Assembly: GCF_000685275.1 (NCBI RefSeq)
Contig: NZ_ARYK01000007.1
Location: 62,001 to 126,000 of the forward strand
DNA length: 64,000 nt
Direction: 5' to 3'
Source of the DNA: Hyphomonas johnsonii MHS-2
GTDB lineage: Bacteria; Pseudomonadota; Alphaproteobacteria; Caulobacterales; Hyphomonadaceae
Shown here: one piece after another, positions 17,243 to 26,181 of the stretch
How the letters are laid out: every line of letters begins with the position of its first letter
How positions within the stretch are numbered: position 1 is the first letter of the stretch
Notes under the pieces: model-generated
Told to the model about the DNA's origin: nothing
Database searches by the model: none
Seen by the model: the letters and a program-made list of their open reading frames with translations, nothing else
Translations under genes and position numbers: made by a program

Positions 17243-17977
17243 TTAAGCGGCGAACTGTTCACCCAGATAGACCCGGCGTACTTCCTCGTTCTTCAGCACG
17301 TCTTCAGGTGTGCCGTTGAACAGGACTTCGCCATCATACATCACATAGGCCCGGTCGACGATCTGCAGCGTTTCGCGCACCTGGTGGTCCGTAATCAGGA
17401 CGCCCAGGCCACGCTGCTTCAGATAGCGGACAAGTTCGGAAATGTCGGAGATGGCGAGTGGGTCAATGCCGGTGAACGGTTCGTCCAGAAGCATGAAGCT
17501 CGGACGGGAGGCGAGTGCACGTGCAATCTCGACCCGGCGACGTTCACCCCCCGAAAGGGACGTGGCCGCCTGGCCGCGCAGATGTTCCACATGCAGTTCG
17601 CTGAGCAGGCTGTCGACCTGTGCCATGCGGGCTGACCGGTCCTTTTCGACCAGTTCCGCCACGGCCATCACATTTTCTTCCACGCTCATGCCACGGAAAA
17701 TCGAGGCTTCCTGGGGAAGATAGCCCACGCCGAGGCGTGCGCGCTGGTACATGGGCAGGCGGGTCACATCTTCGCCGTCGATCGAGATCGAACCGGAATC
17801 TGCACCAATCAGGCCCATGATCATGTAAAAGCAGGTCGTCTTGCCGGCCCCGTTGGGTCCAAGCAGGCCGACAACTTCCCCGCGCTGCAGGGACAAGGAG
17901 ACGTCGCGCACCACCTGTCGTTTGCCAAAGGATTTGGCAATATTCTCAACGACAAGGCCTTCGGCCACTTCACTCAT
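17243..17977 (-). CDS. lptB: LPS export ABC transporter ATP-binding protein LptB
   Basis: The 244-residue ATPase drives lipopolysaccharide extraction from the inner membrane with LptF and LptG. It has Walker A GLLGPNGAGKTT, the Q-loop GYLPQEASIFRGMSVEENVMAV typical of LptB, signature LSGGERRRVEIARAL, Walker B FMLLDEPFTGIDP and the switch His in ITDHQVRE. It is encoded between lptA and rpoN, as in most proteobacteria. Confidence 0.97.
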   Translation of the reverse strand: MSEVAEGLVVENIAKSFGKRQVVRDVSLSLQRGEVVGLLGPNGAGKTTCFYMIMGLIGADSGSISIDGEDVTRLPMYQRARLGVGYLPQEASIFRGMSVEENVMAVAELVEKDRSARMAQVDSLLSELHVEHLRGQAATSLSGGERRRVEIARALASRPSFMLLDEPFTGIDPLAISDISELVRYLKQRGLGVLITDHQVRETLQIVDRAYVMYDGEVLFNGTPEDVLKNEEVRRVYLGEQFAA

Positions 17978-18074
17978 CTCACGAATTTGTCCCAGTTTGC
18001 GGGCAATGTCACCGCCCCGCCAAAGGCATAGCCTGACATACTTAAGATCGGCTTCACGGCTTTGCTTGAATTTT

Positions 18075-18593
18075 TCAGTTCGAGGCCGTTTCCCGGTCCG
18101 GTTCGATCACCATGCGGGTCCGGCCGTTGCCTCCATCGAGCGTTGTCCGGCGGTTGCCGATCTCCATTCGCAGGGTTTCACCTTCGGCCACATCCCGTTC
18201 GCGCAACAGGGCGACATGGCCTGTCATCGTGATCGTGTCGATCTTGGCATCATACACGCCGCGGTCACCCTTGGCCTTCAGTTCCGGCGTCACATAGAAG
18301 ACATTGCCCTCGGCCAGCATGGTCTGGATCTGGCCGAACCCGGCACCGATGCCGGTGGACCCGGCGCCGGACTTGCCGGCAAAGATGATTGTCACCGTAT
18401 CGGCCCTCAGGCGGGCGGTGCCCTGCTGGATGTCGACATTGCCGATCAGCAGCACCTTGCGCTCTTTCTCGAGGCTCTCGGTGCGCTCGGAATCAATATA
18501 GATGGGGCCGCCTTCGGACGATATCTGTGCCAGCGCAGGCGCGCCCAAGACGGACACCGCCAGCGCGGCGCCGAAATATTTAAGGATTGCCAT
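18075..18593 (-). CDS. lptA: LPS transport periplasmic protein LptA
   Basis: The 172-residue protein has a signal peptide (MAILKYFGAALAVSVLGAPALAQ) and an OstA-type beta-jellyroll: PIYIDSERTESLEKERKVLLIGNVDIQQGTARLRADTVTI, then VYDAKIDTITMTGHVALLRERDVAEGETLRMEIGNRRTTLDG (described by its alternating strands). It forms the periplasmic bridge for LPS. I chose the ATG at 18593, with AAGG eight bases upstream inside the end of lptC; lptC and lptA overlap by 14 bases, suggesting translational coupling. Confidence 0.92.
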   Translation of the reverse strand: MAILKYFGAALAVSVLGAPALAQISSEGGPIYIDSERTESLEKERKVLLIGNVDIQQGTARLRADTVTIIFAGKSGAGSTGIGAGFGQIQTMLAEGNVFYVTPELKAKGDRGVYDAKIDTITMTGHVALLRERDVAEGETLRMEIGNRRTTLDGGNGRTRMVIEPDRETASN

Positions 18594-19254
18594 CTGCATC
18601 ACCTTCAACGGTTTCCGGTGCATCAGGCTGCACCGGGTAAATCACTGTTTTGACATTACCCTCAAACACCACGCGGTTGCCACCCTCTAGAATCTCGTAG
18701 GAATCCGATTTTATGTCGCCGAGCGGTCCCTTGCCCTGAAGCGGCGAAAGGCCTTCGACCCAGTCCTTGCCGACATGCACGCGGGCACCGGCCGTGCTGA
18801 AGGAATATCCCGACATGTCGCTGATATGCACGTCATCATAGAGTTCGAGAATGCCGGCATCCCGGTCGTACATGCCCCGCGGGGCGCGCACTTCGCTGCC
18901 TGCCGCGTCCCGCAGCACCGGATTGACCAGGTCGACCGCATTATCCAACAGCGGCTTGCGCCGGGCCGATGCGGCCGTGATCGTGAAGCTCTGGCCGGTC
19001 GAATCGCGGCCGGCAAACCGCGGATTCAGCATGGTGATGACGGCATCACCTGAAATCTCCACCGGGACAGCGTCCCGGGTAATGGCGCTCTTGATCAGGT
19101 AGCCGACAAAAAAGCCGATCGAAATGGCTGCGCCGGCCATGAACAGGACCCGCAATATCCGCACGATCTCCGAGCGCTTGCGCGCCTGCGCCAGCGTCAT
19201 CTGCCGACGCGGAACCCAGAGCGATGCCGGGTCGTGATGCTTGACTGCGTCCAT
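18580..19254 (-). CDS. lptC: LPS export protein LptC
   Basis: The 224-residue protein has one transmembrane segment near 34-55 (ILRVLFMAGAAISIGFFVGYLI) and a periplasmic OstA-like domain with the LptC features NPRFAGRDSTGQSFTITAASA, MYDRDAGILELYDDVHISDMSGYSFSTAGARV and DIKSDSYEILEGGNRVVFEGNVKTVI as separate strand-rich stretches. It links the LptBFG complex to LptA. Its coding end overlaps lptA. Confidence 0.9.
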   Translation of the reverse strand: MDAVKHHDPASLWVPRRQMTLAQARKRSEIVRILRVLFMAGAAISIGFFVGYLIKSAITRDAVPVEISGDAVITMLNPRFAGRDSTGQSFTITAASARRKPLLDNAVDLVNPVLRDAAGSEVRAPRGMYDRDAGILELYDDVHISDMSGYSFSTAGARVHVGKDWVEGLSPLQGKGPLGDIKSDSYEILEGGNRVVFEGNVKTVIYPVQPDAPETVEGDADGNP

Positions 19255-19343
19255 GATGGTGATGGCGGCCTGTGACAGGTGTTACAGCCTGTGTTTACCC
19301 GCGATAGACCCGAAACAAAAGCGCCCAGCACATGACACTTGTG

Positions 19344-19958
19344 TCAGCTATGAGCGAAAATGTCCTGTTCGGCCCATCCGGCAAGGTCCAGCGCCGCACG
19401 GGTCGGAAGGAAGGCGAAACACGCCTCGGCAAGCTGCAGCCGGCCTTCGCGGACCAGGATCGCTTCCAGCCCGGCCTTGATCGTGTGCAGGTAGAAGACG
19501 TCGGAGGCCGCATATTGCAGCTGGGCATCTGTCAGGTCCGCCGCGCCCCAGTCGGAGCTTTGCTGGGCTTTCGAGAGATCGATCCCGGCAATTTCGCGCG
19601 CGACATCCTTCAGGCCATGCCGATCGGTATAGGTGCGGGCGAGTTTCGAGGCGATCTTGGTGCACCAGATGGGCGCACAGTCCACGCCGAGCCAGCGCTT
19701 GATCATCGCCACGTCAAACCGGGCAAAATGGAACAGCTTGATCACTTTCGGATCGGACAGCAGAGCCTTCAGGTTCGGGCAGTTGAAATCGCGCCCGAGC
19801 TGGACAATGTGCGCCGTGCCGTCGCCGGCCGACAGCTGGACCAGCGTGAGATGGTCACGCATCGGGTTCAGGCCCATGGCTTCGGTGTCGATGGCCACGA
19901 TGGCCCCGAAATCGATGTTCGCGGGCAGGTCGCCCTTGTGGAGTGTGATACCGTTCAT
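19344..19958 (-). CDS. RNase D-like 3'-5' exonuclease
   Basis: The 204-residue protein contains a DEDDy exonuclease domain: VAIDTEAMGLNP (motif I, Asp-x-Glu), LFHFARFDVAMI (motif II Asp), and YAASDVFYLHTI (motif III, Tyr-x(3)-Asp). It lacks the HRDC domains of full RNase D, as is normal for the alphaproteobacterial short form next to lptC. It acts on structured RNA 3' ends in related proteins. It lies 89 bases upstream of lptC on the same strand. Confidence 0.9.
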   Translation of the reverse strand: MNGITLHKGDLPANIDFGAIVAIDTEAMGLNPMRDHLTLVQLSAGDGTAHIVQLGRDFNCPNLKALLSDPKVIKLFHFARFDVAMIKRWLGVDCAPIWCTKIASKLARTYTDRHGLKDVAREIAGIDLSKAQQSSDWGAADLTDAQLQYAASDVFYLHTIKAGLEAILVREGRLQLAEACFAFLPTRAALDLAGWAEQDIFAHS

Positions 19959-20088
19959 CCGCAGCGCTTTAGCATGACAGGCGTTAAGGGCAAATGATCG
20001 CTGTCGGTGGCACGTTCCGGCAGATTTCCGGTTTGACCGCCTTCCCCGTCAGCAGGTAGCCTGAGACCTTGCCGAAGGAGTGCAAGCC

Positions 20089-20490
20089 ATGACCAGGGAT
20101 CCCATGCAGGCCATCATTGCCTCCATGCCGTTTGCCGGCATGATCGGCCTCAGAATGGTCGAGGCCACGAAGGACAAGGTGGTCGCCGAGGTTACCGTCG
20201 AGGCTGACAAGTGCACGGCGGGCGGCATCGCGCATGGCGGCTTCCTGATGACGCTGGCCGATTGCGCGGGCGCCGTTGCCGCCTTCCTGAACCTGCCGGA
20301 CGGCGCCAAGGGCACGACCACGACTGAGAGCAAGACCAACCTCATTTCAGCGGCACCAACCGGCACGGTCCTGCGTGCCACGGCCCTGCCCATCAGTGTC
20401 GGCCGGCGCCTGCAGGTCTGGCAGACACGGGTGGAAACGGTTGACGGCAAGCTGGTCAGCCTGACCACGCAGACCCAGCTCAACCTCTAG
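20089..20490 (+). CDS. PaaI-type hot-dog thioesterase
   Basis: The 133-residue protein shows the PaaI fold motif CTAGGIAHGGFLMTLADCAGAVAAF (His-Gly-Gly and the catalytic acid) and TESKTNLISAAPTGTVLRATA. GAAGGAG lies eight bases before the ATG at 20089. It hydrolyses acyl- or aryl-CoA by family analogy. Its stop overlaps that of the CoA-transferase gene at CTAG; with the adjacent hydratase and transferase, a CoA-ester handling group is plausible. Confidence 0.85.
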   Translation: MTRDPMQAIIASMPFAGMIGLRMVEATKDKVVAEVTVEADKCTAGGIAHGGFLMTLADCAGAVAAFLNLPDGAKGTTTTESKTNLISAAPTGTVLRATALPISVGRRLQVWQTRVETVDGKLVSLTTQTQLNL

Positions 20491-21770
20491 AACCCGGCCC
20501 GCATCTCCGCCCAGGCATTGGCCAGGCTGTCCCGGTGAGCCGGGTCGGCAATCGAGATCAGCCTCTCCGCGCGGGAATCAAGGCTCGCACCGCGCAGGTT
20601 GACCGCGCCATGCTCTGTCACCACCCAGGCAATGTCAGAGCGCGGCACGCTGACAGCATCCGGGCCGAGCCGGGGCACGATCCGGCTCACCCGCCCCTTC
20701 GCCGCCGACGACGGCAGCGCCACGACCGGCATGCCGCCCTGCGACGCCGCTGCCCCGCGCAGGAAGTTCGCGAGACCTCCGATCCCCGATACCTGCCGCC
20801 CCTTCAGGAATTCCGCATTCGCCTGCCCGAACAGGTCGACCTCGAGCACCGAATTGATCGCCACGAAATCCGGAATGCCGGACAGCACGTCGATGCCGTG
20901 GGTGATGTCGACGCCGCGGAACCTGAAGCGGTGGTCGCGCGCGACCCGCTGGTAGAGTTCGTCGGTGCCCACGGCGACGCCGGTCAGGATCGCGCCCGGC
21001 GCATCGACGACGCGGCCCGCATCGATCAGGCCGAGGACCGGATCGGTCACAAGGCCGGAATGAATCCGCAGGTTCGCCGGCCCGCCCGCCTCGGACAGGG
21101 CCTTCAGCACGGCCTGCTGCACGTTGCCGATCCCGAACTGGAGGCAGGCGGCCTTGCCTGCGACCAGATCCGCAATCTGCTCGCCGATCTGCGCGAATAC
21201 CGGCGGCAGCGCCGTTTCCGCGAGGCCGACCAGCGGCGTGTCGTCCGCGACCACGACAGCGAAGCGGGTCAACGCCACGCGCGGTGCATCGGCAGGTGCC
21301 GGCATGCGCGGGTTGATGATCGCCATGACCGGAATGTCCGGACGCGCCAGAACCGCACCCGAAAAATCCGCAGACAGGCCGAGACTGACCCGGCCATCGG
21401 CGTCCGGCGGCGACACCATGACGACGCCAAGGTCAATCGGCCCGGCCTGGATCTGCCGGAAACTGTCGCTGTAATGCATCGGGCGCAACTGGATCCTGCC
21501 AGCCTCGAACCCGGCACGCATGGCGCCATACATGAACGGCATTTCCGCCCGCGCACTTGCATGAAGGCTGGTCCAGTCGATCTGGTTGATGCCGGGCACC
21601 GGCACCCCCACGAATGTCAGGTCGCGGGCCAGGTCCGGTTCGGCGCCCATGACGTCGAACAGCCCGGCGGGCTCGCCGCTGCATCCGGCCAGGTAGAGCC
21701 GCGCAGGGCCCGGCTTCAAGGCGCGCAACGCGGCAAAGCCGGTCGCAAGACTGTCATGGCTCGTCATCAT
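20487..21770 (-). CDS. Acetyl-CoA hydrolase / CoA-transferase family protein
   Basis: The 427-residue protein has the Cat1/AcH pattern: YLAGCSGEPAGLFD near the N-terminus, the N-domain IDLGVVMVSPPDADGRVSLGLSAD, and the C-domain with QFGIGNVQQAVLKAL, LRIHSGLVTDPVLGLIDAG, SVLEVDLFGQANAEF (glutamate at the CoA-thioester position in EVDLFGQ) and WVVTEHGAVNLRGASL. It transfers or hydrolyses CoA from short acyl donors. The start overlaps the hydratase stop (ATGA), so the two are coupled. The substrate is uncertain. Confidence 0.85.
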   Translation of the reverse strand: MMTSHDSLATGFAALRALKPGPARLYLAGCSGEPAGLFDVMGAEPDLARDLTFVGVPVPGINQIDWTSLHASARAEMPFMYGAMRAGFEAGRIQLRPMHYSDSFRQIQAGPIDLGVVMVSPPDADGRVSLGLSADFSGAVLARPDIPVMAIINPRMPAPADAPRVALTRFAVVVADDTPLVGLAETALPPVFAQIGEQIADLVAGKAACLQFGIGNVQQAVLKALSEAGGPANLRIHSGLVTDPVLGLIDAGRVVDAPGAILTGVAVGTDELYQRVARDHRFRFRGVDITHGIDVLSGIPDFVAINSVLEVDLFGQANAEFLKGRQVSGIGGLANFLRGAAASQGGMPVVALPSSAAKGRVSRIVPRLGPDAVSVPRSDIAWVVTEHGAVNLRGASLDSRAERLISIADPAHRDSLANAWAEMRAGF

Positions 21771-22552
21771 TTGAAGGTGAATCTCGCCGGGCGCTTTTCG
21801 AGGAAGGCGGTATAGCCTTCCTTGAAGTCCTCGCTGGCAAAACCGGCGAGGAACAGGGCCTGCGCCTCGGCGCTGGTCTCGTCCCATCCGGCCGTGACGC
21901 CCGCGACCATCTGCTTGATCGCGCGGGCAGACCATTGCGAATTGGCCGCGATGGCCTCTCCCAGTTCACGGGCGCCGGCCAGCGCGCTGCCCGCAGGAAC
22001 CGTCCGGTTCAGCAGGCCGAGTGTCGCCGCCTCGGCCGCGTCAAATATCCGCCCCGTCAGCAGGACATCCTTGGCCCGGGCCGCGCCCATCGCGGCCACG
22101 AGGCGCCGCGTGTCGCCCACGGGATAGACGATGCCGAGCTTGGCCGGGGTGATGCCAAAGCGCGCCGTTTCGCCTGCCACGCGCAGGTCGGCCGCCATGG
22201 CGAGGCTCGTGCCACCGCCGACACAGGCGCCTTCGATGGCGGCGATGACCGGCTTCGGGCAGGTCTCGACCGCGCCAAGTGCGGCCTCGATCGTCTCGCC
22301 TGCTGCGGCGGCGCTTTCCGGTGTCGAATAGATGGTCGGAAATTCGGAAATATCGGCCCCGGCGGCGAACGCGCCCGCGTCCCCACCATGGATGAGCACG
22401 ATCTTGACGGTCTCGGCCGCCACGGCGCGTTCGATCAGTTCAGGGATCGCCGCCCACATGTCGACTGACAGGGCATTGCGCTTGTCGGGCTTGTTGAGAA
22501 TGATCTCGCCAAACGGCTCACGGATCTCGAAACGGATGGATGGCTGGCTCAA
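21767..22552 (-). CDS. Enoyl-CoA hydratase/isomerase family protein
   Basis: The 261-residue crotonase-fold protein has NKPDKRNALSVDMW, the oxyanion motifs AFAAGADISEF and IEGACVGGGTSLAMAADLRVA, and GITPAKLGIVYP. The GGG between Val and Thr is complete. It begins at a TTG codon (22552) preceded by GGAG. The hydratase Glu positions are not unambiguous, so an isomerase or other crotonase activity is possible. It is coupled to the downstream CoA-transferase gene. Confidence 0.9.
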   Translation of the reverse strand: MSQPSIRFEIREPFGEIILNKPDKRNALSVDMWAAIPELIERAVAAETVKIVLIHGGDAGAFAAGADISEFPTIYSTPESAAAAGETIEAALGAVETCPKPVIAAIEGACVGGGTSLAMAADLRVAGETARFGITPAKLGIVYPVGDTRRLVAAMGAARAKDVLLTGRIFDAAEAATLGLLNRTVPAGSALAGARELGEAIAANSQWSARAIKQMVAGVTAGWDETSAEAQALFLAGFASEDFKEGYTAFLEKRPARFTFK

Positions 22553-22631
22553 GTGCTCTCCGGGTCTGGGGCGCCGGGCCGGCGCACATGCGCGTCCGTC
22601 TTCGCAAGAAGGCCGACGCAGCGCAAGGCGC

Positions 22632-23102
22632 TCAGCGGCCCCGCTTCAGCGCGACCAGTGCCTCGTCCAGCGCCGACAGGAAGCGCGACCGGTCGGCCTT
22701 GGTGAAGGGTGCCGGACCGCCGCCGCGCGGCGCTCCTGTTTCGCTGATGCCGACGCGCAGGTCGGCCAGGATGGCCCGCGTCGCCACTGCCGCACCGATG
22801 GAATCATCGGTGAACGGCTTGCCCGTCGACCCGATCACCCGTGCGCCCGCCTTCAGGCAGCGGTCGGCCAGCAGGATATCCGCCGTGATCACCACCGCGT
22901 CGGCATCCGCCTGTTCGGCGATCCAGTCATCGGCTGCATCGAAGCTGTCGCTGACGATCTGGCGCGAGATCAGCCTGTGTTCGGGAATGCGGATATAGGA
23001 ATTGGCGACGATGGTGACCGGCACGCCGTGGCGGATCGCAACGCGATAGACCTCGTCCTTCACCGGGCAGGCATCTGCATCCACGAGAATCTGTATCGTC
23101 AT
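22632..23102 (-). CDS. YaiI/YqxD family protein (DUF188)
   Basis: The 156-residue protein carries the DUF188 signature: IQILVDADACPVKDEVYRVAIRHGVPVTIVAN near the start, VIVSD-like IVSDSFDAADDWIAEQADADAVVITADILLADRCL, and GAPRGGGPAPFTKADRSRFL at the end. The acidic residues resemble a PIN-like nuclease fold but no activity is established. It is conserved, soluble and single-domain. Confidence 0.92.
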   Translation of the reverse strand: MTIQILVDADACPVKDEVYRVAIRHGVPVTIVANSYIRIPEHRLISRQIVSDSFDAADDWIAEQADADAVVITADILLADRCLKAGARVIGSTGKPFTDDSIGAAVATRAILADLRVGISETGAPRGGGPAPFTKADRSRFLSALDEALVALKRGR

Positions 23103-23128
23103 GACGCGGCTTTACAGCGTCTGCCGGC

Positions 23129-24199
23129 TCACGGCAATTCTGCCGCGTCCATGCTGGCGATCCATTCGCGCACCAGCGCCACGCCGTCCTCGTCGACGAC
23201 GGTGCGGCCGAGTTCCGGCATGGCCACGCCCGGCTCGGTCGACGCCATCCGGTAGACCATGATCGACTGGTCCGGCGCGCCGGGCGCGATGACGTAAAGG
23301 CTGTCGCCCGCCCCGCGTCCGGCTGCCGTCGGGTGCTTGCCGACACCGATATGCACCGGCGACGTTTCACCTGAATCGAGCCACAGGCCGGAATTCGACG
23401 CCGACCCGGTCGCCTTGTGGCAATGACCGCAATTGATGTCGAGATAGGCCCTGGCCCGGTCTGCGACCGGCAGGCGGACGTCATGGATGGCCGGGGCGAC
23501 GGGCGGATGACCGGGCAAGCCGTCCAGCATGCCGCGCGCGCGCCAGTCCACCAGCTGGTTCACACCGGCCGGGCCGTCATGGTTCAGGTTGCGTGCCTTG
23601 GGCCCGATCGGCAGCACCGCCTCGCCGTCCTGGTGGCAGGTCTTGCACTGGTTCTTGTTGGGGATGGCATAGTCGATCACAAGCGACGCGCCGGCCGCGG
23701 TGGTGACAGAGACCTTCCGTGTCCCACCGGTCGGCGCATAGGTCGCCACGGTGCCCGCCGCGTTCCAGGCGTAGGGAAAGGCCGCCCAGCCGTCTTCCTT
23801 CCGGATAAGGACACGCGTCTCCACCTTGTACTGGCCCACCTCGGGCGTGCGCAGGTCTGGCGCGAACGCAAACGTCTTGATCAGGGCCGTACCGACGGGA
23901 AAGTCCATCGCGGCCGTATCGGAATAGGCAGCCGTCCGGCCTTGAGGCACGAAAACGAACCGGTGCTTGAGGGCATGGTCTGAAAACAGCGGATTGATCA
24001 GGTCATAGGCAACCACGCCGTCCGCCGGCTTTTCGGCTGCGGCATCCTTGAAGAATCCGTAGTCTGCAAGGGTCGGCGCGGGCGTCTCCGCAAGCACGAC
24101 CGACAGGTCGGGGCCTGGGCTGCGCGCCGCTTCGCCGCCCCTGGCTCCGCAGGCCGCGAGCAGGACGAGCGCTGCCGCAAGACACGCAAACTGCTTCAT
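23129..24199 (-). CDS. Diheme c-type cytochrome lipoprotein (HNE_0200/SO_2930-like)
   Basis: The 356-residue protein has lipobox LLAAC (Cys17) and two c-type heme motifs, CKTCH at 185-189 and CGHCH at 257-261. Methionines in PGVAMPELGR (327) and YRMAS (318) are possible axial ligands. The N-terminal half (LADYGFFKDA, YDLINPLFSDHALKHRFVFVP, FPVGTALIKTFAF) matches the family usually found beside a beta-helix lipoprotein. It starts at ATG 24199, overlapping the upstream gene by four bases. It should sit lipid-anchored facing the periplasm or cell surface and accept electrons; partner and function are unknown. The family link is from memory. Confidence 0.8.
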   Translation of the reverse strand: MKQFACLAAALVLLAACGARGGEAARSPGPDLSVVLAETPAPTLADYGFFKDAAAEKPADGVVAYDLINPLFSDHALKHRFVFVPQGRTAAYSDTAAMDFPVGTALIKTFAFAPDLRTPEVGQYKVETRVLIRKEDGWAAFPYAWNAAGTVATYAPTGGTRKVSVTTAAGASLVIDYAIPNKNQCKTCHQDGEAVLPIGPKARNLNHDGPAGVNQLVDWRARGMLDGLPGHPPVAPAIHDVRLPVADRARAYLDINCGHCHKATGSASNSGLWLDSGETSPVHIGVGKHPTAAGRGAGDSLYVIAPGAPDQSIMVYRMASTEPGVAMPELGRTVVDEDGVALVREWIASMDAAELP

Positions 24200-25449
24200 T
24201 CGGCTCCGGCATCCTGTGGCAGCTTGACCGCGCCAGGCTCGGCCACTGCCAGGCCGCGCGGCCGATCCGTGCTGGGCGCAAGCGTCGCCGGATCCAGCGG
24301 GTAGGCGCCGACACCGAGATTGAGGAAGCCGACAGCCGGGTCTTCGTCGACAACGATGTTCACCCGTGCCGCTTCGGCGCCCGGCCATTTCGTGACGCCA
24401 TCGGTGACGATCGCGGGCAACGTTCCGCCTAACGCCTGCGCGACCGCCGTCAGGTCTCCCTGCGGGTCTTCGCCGCCACCGGTCCAGCGATTGTTGCGCA
24501 CCACGATATCGCGCGGCAACGGGTTGTAGCGCGCGTCCGTGAAGGGCTCGCCATAGGCCGTCAGCAGCACATGCGCCGTGCGATTGTCGGCGAAATCATT
24601 GTCGAACACATGCACGTTCCTGTTGGCGAGGACGATGACACCCGTACCCGACGGCACACCAGCCACGATATTGCCCACCGGCGCGAAGTTCCGCGTGTTG
24701 TTGTGGACGATCTGGTTGTTGAAGATGCGTGTCGAATGCCCGCCGACCATTGGCAGGTCCGGCAGGTCGAACACCAGGATGCCGCCGGCATTGTCGCGCG
24801 CCACGTTGCCATAGACGTCGGCATTGGTGGAATTCTCGATCTCGATCCCGGCGACATTGTATTCGGCAATCGAGTTGCGCACGATGATATTGTGCGACTG
24901 GCCGACATAGATGCCGGCGTCGGATGCGCCGCGAACGGTCACGTTCTCGATCAGCACGTCTTCCGATTCGACCGGGTAGACGCCATAGGCGCCGTTCTCC
25001 TCGTCCGGTTCGCCCGGCCAGTCGACCGTCAGGTCGCGATAGGTGATCCGGTCGGACCCTTTTGACTTGATCCCGTCACCCCTGGTGTCACGAATGGCGA
25101 ACGCCATCAGTGTGACATCGTCAGCGGTCACCAGCAGGCCTTCGCCCGCACCGGTCTGGCCGGAAAAGTCGAGGATTGTCTTGTCCTGCCCGGCGCCGAG
25201 GACGGTGACGCCGTCAACATCCAGCGACAGGCCGGTATCCAGCATGAAAATGCCTTCCGGCAGGCGGATCGTGTCACCCGGCTTCGCCTCGATCAGCGCA
25301 AGCTGGAGGGTCGATCCGAAATCGCCTTCCGCCGACAGCACGCCCGGCAGCCCGGGCGTCGCGTCGCCGGGTATGGCGGCGTCCTTCGGCCCACAGGCGG
25401 CGAGCGCAAGCGCTGCGCATCCCACTGCCAATCTGACTTGGAACTTCAT
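24196..25449 (-). CDS. Parallel beta-helix repeat lipoprotein
   Basis: The 417-residue protein has a lipoprotein signal (ALALAAC, Cys19) and right-handed parallel beta-helix repeats from about 45 to 330: TILDFSGQTGAGEGLLV, DGIKSKGSDRITYRDLTVDW, DVLIENVTVRGASDAGIYVG, HNIIVRNSIAEYNVAGIEIE, TNADVYGNVARDNAGGILV, NVHVFDNDFADNR and DIVVRNNRW. Such helices bind or cleave polysaccharides, but no lyase catalytic set is evident. It is the first gene of a pair with the diheme lipoprotein and follows a 44-bp palindrome. Families of this kind commonly occur as this two-gene unit or as fusions. Confidence 0.85.
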   Translation of the reverse strand: MKFQVRLAVGCAALALAACGPKDAAIPGDATPGLPGVLSAEGDFGSTLQLALIEAKPGDTIRLPEGIFMLDTGLSLDVDGVTVLGAGQDKTILDFSGQTGAGEGLLVTADDVTLMAFAIRDTRGDGIKSKGSDRITYRDLTVDWPGEPDEENGAYGVYPVESEDVLIENVTVRGASDAGIYVGQSHNIIVRNSIAEYNVAGIEIENSTNADVYGNVARDNAGGILVFDLPDLPMVGGHSTRIFNNQIVHNNTRNFAPVGNIVAGVPSGTGVIVLANRNVHVFDNDFADNRTAHVLLTAYGEPFTDARYNPLPRDIVVRNNRWTGGGEDPQGDLTAVAQALGGTLPAIVTDGVTKWPGAEAARVNIVVDEDPAVGFLNLGVGAYPLDPATLAPSTDRPRGLAVAEPGAVKLPQDAGAE

Positions 25450-25459
25450 GCCTGCGTCC

Positions 25460-25503
25460 TCCCCGGATCAATGTTGACGTGAGTGTCAACTTCAATCCGG
25501 GGA
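25460..25503. promoter_or_regulatory. 44-bp palindrome upstream of the beta-helix gene
   Basis: A near-perfect inverted repeat is centred between 25481 and 25482. The core GTTGAC-gtgagt-GTCAAC (25473-25490) is perfect; the outer arms CCGGAT/ATCCGG (25463-25468 and 25495-25500) match, extending to 25460/25503, with three mismatched pairs between. It ends 10 bases upstream of the beta-helix ATG, so it can act as an operator or as a hairpin in the leader. The TTGAC arms resemble MerR/TetR-type operators, but I cannot place a clear -10. Confidence 0.6.
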
Positions 25504-25530
25504 AAAGCAAGAGGGCGGCGTTTGCCGCCC
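25503..25530 (-). terminator. Terminator of the DUF1150 gene
   Basis: On the minus strand GGGCGGC-AAAC-GCCGCCC (25513-25530) is followed by TCTTGCTTTT. The stem lies five bases past the DUF1150 stop and separates that gene from the beta-helix pair. Confidence 0.65.
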
Positions 25531-25535
25531 GTGCG

Positions 25536-25778
25536 TCAGTGCACGCTCAGCGGTTTGAGATCATTGGCCAGGGCCGCGGCAACGGCCGCGTCCCGCCCCT
25601 CGACAACGGCGAGGCGAACCCCGTCGGCCGACAGGACCACGAACAGTTCGTCGGGGTCATTGATCTGGCCTACTGCGTTGGGTGGCAGCAGGCTTTGCAA
25701 TTCGTCTGCATCCAGGTGGCGGATGTAGACAAAGGCTTCGCTTTCAAACGGGTTCGTTTTCAGTTCAGTCGTCATCAT
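25536..25778 (-). CDS. DUF1150 family protein
   Basis: The 80-residue protein matches DUF1150: an ELKTNPFESEAFVYIRHLDADEL opening, a central NDPDELFVVLSADGVRLAVVEGRDAAVAAALAND stretch (described by its VxxADG and FxAAxxA-like pattern) and PLSVH at the end. The family is small, alphaproteobacterial and often near small heat-shock proteins; none is present here. Two consecutive ATGs at 25778 and 25775 follow an AAGGA ribosome site; I use the first. The longer frame upstream to 25919 lacks homology. Confidence 0.82.
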   Translation of the reverse strand: MMTTELKTNPFESEAFVYIRHLDADELQSLLPPNAVGQINDPDELFVVLSADGVRLAVVEGRDAAVAAALANDLKPLSVH

Positions 25779-26055
25779 TCCATTCCTTTCCGTCACAAGA
25801 CAGATACACCGAACGCCGGAACCGGTTGCTTGCCTCAGGGGGCGGACCCTTCGTTCACGTTTAAAATGGGGGAGCAATGTGGCCGCTTCAAGCGCCGGGA
25901 TGCGGCGGAAGTGAGACAATGTTCACATAATAGTGACGCTAAACCAGCCACATCGGCGGTTAACAGGCGGCTGTGGCATGGGCCGGAAACTGCCCTGACC
26001 CTGCCTCAGGCGGGGTCCAGCGGTCCCGATTCGGACCCTGCTGAAATCAGGGAAG

Positions 26056-26133
<78 letters not shown>

Positions 26134-26181
26134 TGATCAGGGAAGGCGAGAAGTAGACGCGCAGACCGCGCCTTTCAAGCC

